This document shows, piece by piece, positions 61,178 through 64,000 of a stretch of 64,000 bases of DNA. The DNA comes from Actinomycetes bacterium (GTDB taxonomy: Bacteria > Actinomycetota > Acidimicrobiia > Acidimicrobiales > Microtrichaceae). Made by a program: the position numbers and the translations under genes. The notes beneath the pieces are model-generated. The model was not told where the DNA came from. It worked only from the letters and a program-made list of their open reading frames with translations, and did not search any database. Location of the stretch: positions 62,001 to 126,000 of the forward strand of contig JAAEPF010000023.1 of NCBI GenBank assembly GCA_024222295.1. Direction: 5' to 3'. Every line of letters begins with the position of its first letter. Within the stretch, counting starts at the first letter, position 1.

Positions 61178-62944
61178 ATGATCATGAGCTCGCGACGCCG
61201 TCTCGTGACTCCACAGCGCCTCACCCTCGCGTTCCTGCTGGTTGTCGGACTCGCGTTTTCGGCTGCAGCGTATTCCGTAGCCAGAAGCATGCTGAGGTCG
61301 TCTTCTGAGGCAGAGACCGCAGACGCGTTGGGGTCAGCGGAGGACGCCATGGTGCTTGCCTTCGAGCATGTGAGGAAGGAGATGATGGCTCTCGGTGCTC
61401 TGCACTACTCCTCGGAGGAGGTGACGCGGCCCGAGTTCACCTCATTTGTGGTGCAAGACGAAATGCTGCGAAATGGCGTCATCGCCATTGAGTGGGCGCC
61501 ACTGATCCGGCCTCACCAGAGAACCGAGTTTGAGCTCGACCTAGGTCAATTCATGCATGGTCTCGGGCCATCCTCGCCGAGTGTCGCAGTCCATCCGGCA
61601 ACGACGAACGACCAAGCCCTGCCGGTCGACTTCGTGGAGCCCTTGACGGGGAACGAGCCTGCCCTGGGCTATGACCTCCTCAGTGAGCCGATACGCCGAG
61701 CAGCTGCAGAAAGCGCACGCGACTCGGGACTCATCACGGCGACCAAGGCGATTTCTCTCGTTCAGCGGCAGCCTCCAGACGATGCCGGGATCCTTCTATT
61801 CAAACCCATCTACGGGACCGGTGATACTCCTGCCACGGTTGACGATCGAAGAGAGGCGTTCATCGGTGCCTATGTAGCGGTCTACGCCCTTGACGACCTG
61901 TTCGAAACTCTGAGGCAGGAGTCGCCTACTGACTTCTGGGTGAGCGAAGAAGCTGGGGACTCCATTCCGGAGGACGGTGCGCAACCATCCGACAGGCTCC
62001 TCTATGGCTCCGATGACCTTTCCAGCCAACCCAATACGCGATCAGCCACCATCGACTTTTTCGACCGGACATGGGCAGTCGGCGTAGCACAAGTACCAGT
62101 TGCGTATGAGGCCCTTCCCTGGCTCGCACTACTGCTTGCGCTCACGGTTGTCGGTCTGTCGTTGCTGTACCTGGCCAACCTCTACAAAGTGCGTGATCAG
62201 GCGGAAGCCAAGAGTCGCATACTGGCCAAGAGCGAGAGCAACCTAAGTCGATCGAATCAGGATCTCCGGGACTTTGTATACGGAGTCTCGCATGATCTGC
62301 AGGCACCGCTCCGCCACGTCTCCGGCTCATTGGATCTCTTGGTAGAGGACCTACCCGAGCCCGCAATGGATGAGGAGGTCTCAACGTCGATATCGCACAT
62401 GCAAACAGCGGTTGACTCCATGGCAGCGCAACTCAAGGGCCTTCTGGAGTATTCACGCCTCGACTCAGTAGCCACGTCGGGAGTACAGGTAGACCTCAAC
62501 GAGGTCCTCGCCGACGCTCTAATACTGCTATCGGCTGAGATCGAGCAGCTTGGTGCGGAGGTGACGGTTCGTGAGTTGCCGCGGGTTACTGGGAATCGGG
62601 AGGCTCTGACAAGCCTCTTCTCCAACCTTGTGAAGAACTCACTGGATTACCGGGACCCGAGTAGGACTCCGAGCATCGAGATACTACAAACCGAGCCCAC
62701 GCAGTCACATGTAGTCATTCTCGTAATCGACAATGGGCTCGGTATCAAGCCCGCGTTTAGAGTCGAAGTCTTCAAGATGTTCAGACACTTCGGCACCCGT
62801 CAGGGTGGTGACGGCTCGGGGATGGGTCTAGCCATCTGCCGGCGCGTTGTCGATCGACATGGAGGTCATATCTATGTCGCCGATCCGCCGACTACGGGTG
62901 GTAACACCATGCGAATCGAGTTGCCGAAAGCCGGTGCGGGATGA
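61178..62944 (+). CDS. CHASE-domain sensor histidine kinase
   Basis: A 588-residue membrane kinase. TM1 (RLTLAFLLVVGLAFSAAAYSVA) is followed by a CHASE sensor (about residues 60-290, with GVIAIEWAPLIRP, GYDLLSEPIRRAAAESARDSG and ILLFKPIYG) and TM2 (LPWLALLLALTVVGLSLLYLANLY). The H-box is VYGVSHDLQAPLR with His372; the ATPase domain has LVKNSLDYRD (N-box), DNGLGI and GDGSGMGLAICRRVVDRHGG. Ligands of CHASE are small molecules such as cytokinins, but the ligand here is unknown. I start at ATG 61178; a second ATG at 61184 is equally possible. Its likely partner is the divergent receiver at 60616. Confidence 0.9.
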   Translation: MIMSSRRRLVTPQRLTLAFLLVVGLAFSAAAYSVARSMLRSSSEAETADALGSAEDAMVLAFEHVRKEMMALGALHYSSEEVTRPEFTSFVVQDEMLRNGVIAIEWAPLIRPHQRTEFELDLGQFMHGLGPSSPSVAVHPATTNDQALPVDFVEPLTGNEPALGYDLLSEPIRRAAAESARDSGLITATKAISLVQRQPPDDAGILLFKPIYGTGDTPATVDDRREAFIGAYVAVYALDDLFETLRQESPTDFWVSEEAGDSIPEDGAQPSDRLLYGSDDLSSQPNTRSATIDFFDRTWAVGVAQVPVAYEALPWLALLLALTVVGLSLLYLANLYKVRDQAEAKSRILAKSESNLSRSNQDLRDFVYGVSHDLQAPLRHVSGSLDLLVEDLPEPAMDEEVSTSISHMQTAVDSMAAQLKGLLEYSRLDSVATSGVQVDLNEVLADALILLSAEIEQLGAEVTVRELPRVTGNREALTSLFSNLVKNSLDYRDPSRTPSIEILQTEPTQSHVVILVIDNGLGIKPAFRVEVFKMFRHFGTRQGGDGSGMGLAICRRVVDRHGGHIYVADPPTTGGNTMRIELPKAGAG

Positions 62945-62978
62945 TTCGCGGGACGCCACCACCAACTGCTCCGGGGCG

Positions 62979-64000
62979 TCAGTATGTCACTGAGCTTTCG
63001 ATCGGGACTTCCACCGCAGGGGAAAATAGATAGCCTTGGCCGAAATGCCAGCCAGCATCCAATACCGCGCGGGCTTCGTTTTCGGTCTCTACTCCTTCAG
63101 CGATTAGGAAGCATCCAAGCGCATTGCCAAGCTGGGCGAGACCAGCCACAAGTTCCATAGCTTGGATCCCCTGTGCGGCGGCTGATGTGAATGAGCGGTC
63201 CAGCTTGATACCGGAGATCGGATGCTCTGCAAGCGAGGAGATCGACGAGTAGCCCGTTCCAAAGTCATCCAAGACGAGCTGGACCCCCTCTTTGGAGAGG
63301 TCCCAGAGCGCTGACTTGGCGTGACCCTGAAGTACGAATAGACCAGCTTCGGTTATCTCCAACCTCACCCTTTGAGGATCAATCTGGGCGGAGTCCATCT
63401 GGGTCTTCAGGAGTTGAGCAAAGCGTGGATCCGATAGCTCGTCGGGCGATGCGTTGATTGACATGTGAGTCAGTGGCTCTAGTTGTGCGAGCTGTAAGAA
63501 GGCTGCAGTGATGACCGACTCCGCCACTTTGACCATGACGCCTGCTTCTGCTGCGCCGGCCAGGAAGTCTGCCGCAGAAACCACACTCCTGTCTGCGTTG
63601 GTCATCCTGGCGAGTGCCTCGTGCCCAACGATCGTTCGCCTACGCAGGTCGACAATCGGCTGGTACCAGGCTGTGACCCGCTCCTCATCCACCGCCCGTC
63701 GAGCGTTCGTAACCGCTCGGAGTCTCTCTGCTGCGGATGAGCCAATGGCCGAGTCGTAGGCAACTACGACGCTGTTCGTCCCTGCCCTCGACTCAAGCTT
63801 GGCCGTGTGAAGGGCGGCAGCCGCCCTGTGAAGCACCTCCTCGGCCGATAGGGAGGCCGAACTTGCGGCACCCACGGAACTCGTCACTGTCAATCGGAAT
63901 CCATCAATATCCATTGGGGCAGTTGTCGCTGTAGCAACGAGGCGTTCAGCGAGACTTCGCACTTCAGCCGCGCTCGAAGACTCAGTGCGAAGCGCGACGA
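62979..64000 (-). CDS. GGDEF-EAL protein, cut by window edge
   Basis: This reading frame continues past the window at its N-terminal end. The visible part is the second half of a GGDEF domain (about 85 residues, with VTSSVGAAS and LHRAAAALHTAK) and a full EAL phosphodiesterase domain: AWYQPIVDLRRRTIVGHEALARM, INASPDEL, RLEITEAGLFV, LVLDDFGTGYSS, IKLDRSF, and AEGVETENEARAVLDAGWHFGQGYLF. The metal residues Glu (EAL), Asn, Glu and DD are present, so it should break down c-di-GMP. It converges with the histidine kinase and probably opposes the GGDEF regulator. Confidence 0.92.
   Translation of the reverse strand, partial: VALRTESSSAAEVRSLAERLVATATTAPMDIDGFRLTVTSSVGAASSASLSAEEVLHRAAAALHTAKLESRAGTNSVVVAYDSAIGSSAAERLRAVTNARRAVDEERVTAWYQPIVDLRRRTIVGHEALARMTNADRSVVSAADFLAGAAEAGVMVKVAESVITAAFLQLAQLEPLTHMSINASPDELSDPRFAQLLKTQMDSAQIDPQRVRLEITEAGLFVLQGHAKSALWDLSKEGVQLVLDDFGTGYSSISSLAEHPISGIKLDRSFTSAAAQGIQAMELVAGLAQLGNALGCFLIAEGVETENEARAVLDAGWHFGQGYLFSPAVEVPIESSVTY

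Overview
The window is a high-GC chromosomal segment of an actinobacterium (phylum Actinomycetota) and carries the replication origin. The gene order pcnA-type nucleotidyltransferase / DUF6049 / kinase / ECF sigma / trxB-trxA / cwlM-like / parB-parA / rsmG / jag / yidC-yidD-rnpA-rpmH / dnaA / dnaN / recF / DUF721 / gyrB / gyrA / DUF3566 / tRNA-Ile, together with DUF5318-ponA and rpsF-ssb-rpsR-rplI-dnaB, is the order I know from Mycobacterium and other Actinobacteria. A deep-branching class such as Acidimicrobiia is possible, but that is only an inference.

Left arm (0-14 kb): a 3-hydroxyacyl-CoA dehydrogenase, the N-end-rule enzyme Aat and a VOC protein run rightwards. The convergent dnaB gene is interrupted by an intein with a decayed homing endonuclease. 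It is followed by the ribosomal/SSB operon rpsF-ssb-rpsR-rplI, panB, a class A penicillin-binding protein, a DUF5318 zinc-ribbon protein, a methyltransferase, a universal stress protein and a tRNA nucleotidyltransferase-like protein. A structured, possibly RNA-encoding stretch without a gene lies at 2.5-2.7 kb.

Envelope and redox block (14-24 kb): a histone-deacetylase-like hydrolase, then a rightward chain GNAT - DUF6049 secreted protein - membrane Ser/Thr kinase - ECF sigma - putative anti-sigma - small membrane protein - trxB - trxA - cwlM-like pseudo-amidase. The first five genes of the chain are close or overlapping. trxB and trxA are each preceded by the same GGAAT-N18-GTT element, which matches the thiol-stress sigma-R/SigH promoter. 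The lipid II flippase gene murJ, expected in this block, is absent; its usual cytoplasmic kinase and extracellular domains are present as a free-standing kinase.

Origin region (24-41 kb): parB-parA with two parS sites, rsmG, jag, yidC, yidD, rnpA and rpmH on the minus strand, then dnaA, a 308-bp oriC with DnaA boxes and DnaA-trio-like triplets, dnaN, recF, DUF721, gyrB and gyrA on the plus strand. gyrB carries an in-frame TAG 35 codons before its conserved C-terminus. Two classical quinolone-contact positions also deviate (Gln in GyrA, Asn in GyrB). DUF3566 and tRNA-Ile(GAT) close the core block.

Right arm (41-64 kb): mixed metabolic genes (saccharopine-dehydrogenase-like protein, WhiG/FliA-type sigma factor, inositol-monophosphatase family enzyme, F420-type LLM oxidoreductase, CBS protein, TesB thioesterase, D-aminoacylase-like amidohydrolase, PyrE-like protein, acyl-CoA synthetase), a long coiled-coil SMC/Rad50-like protein without a P-loop, and two surface proteins sharing a lipoprotein-like N-terminus. 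The end is a signalling cluster: CHASE histidine kinase, Rcp1-like receiver, receiver-GGDEF, and a GGDEF-EAL protein cut by the window edge. This last part looks less GC-rich than the rest.
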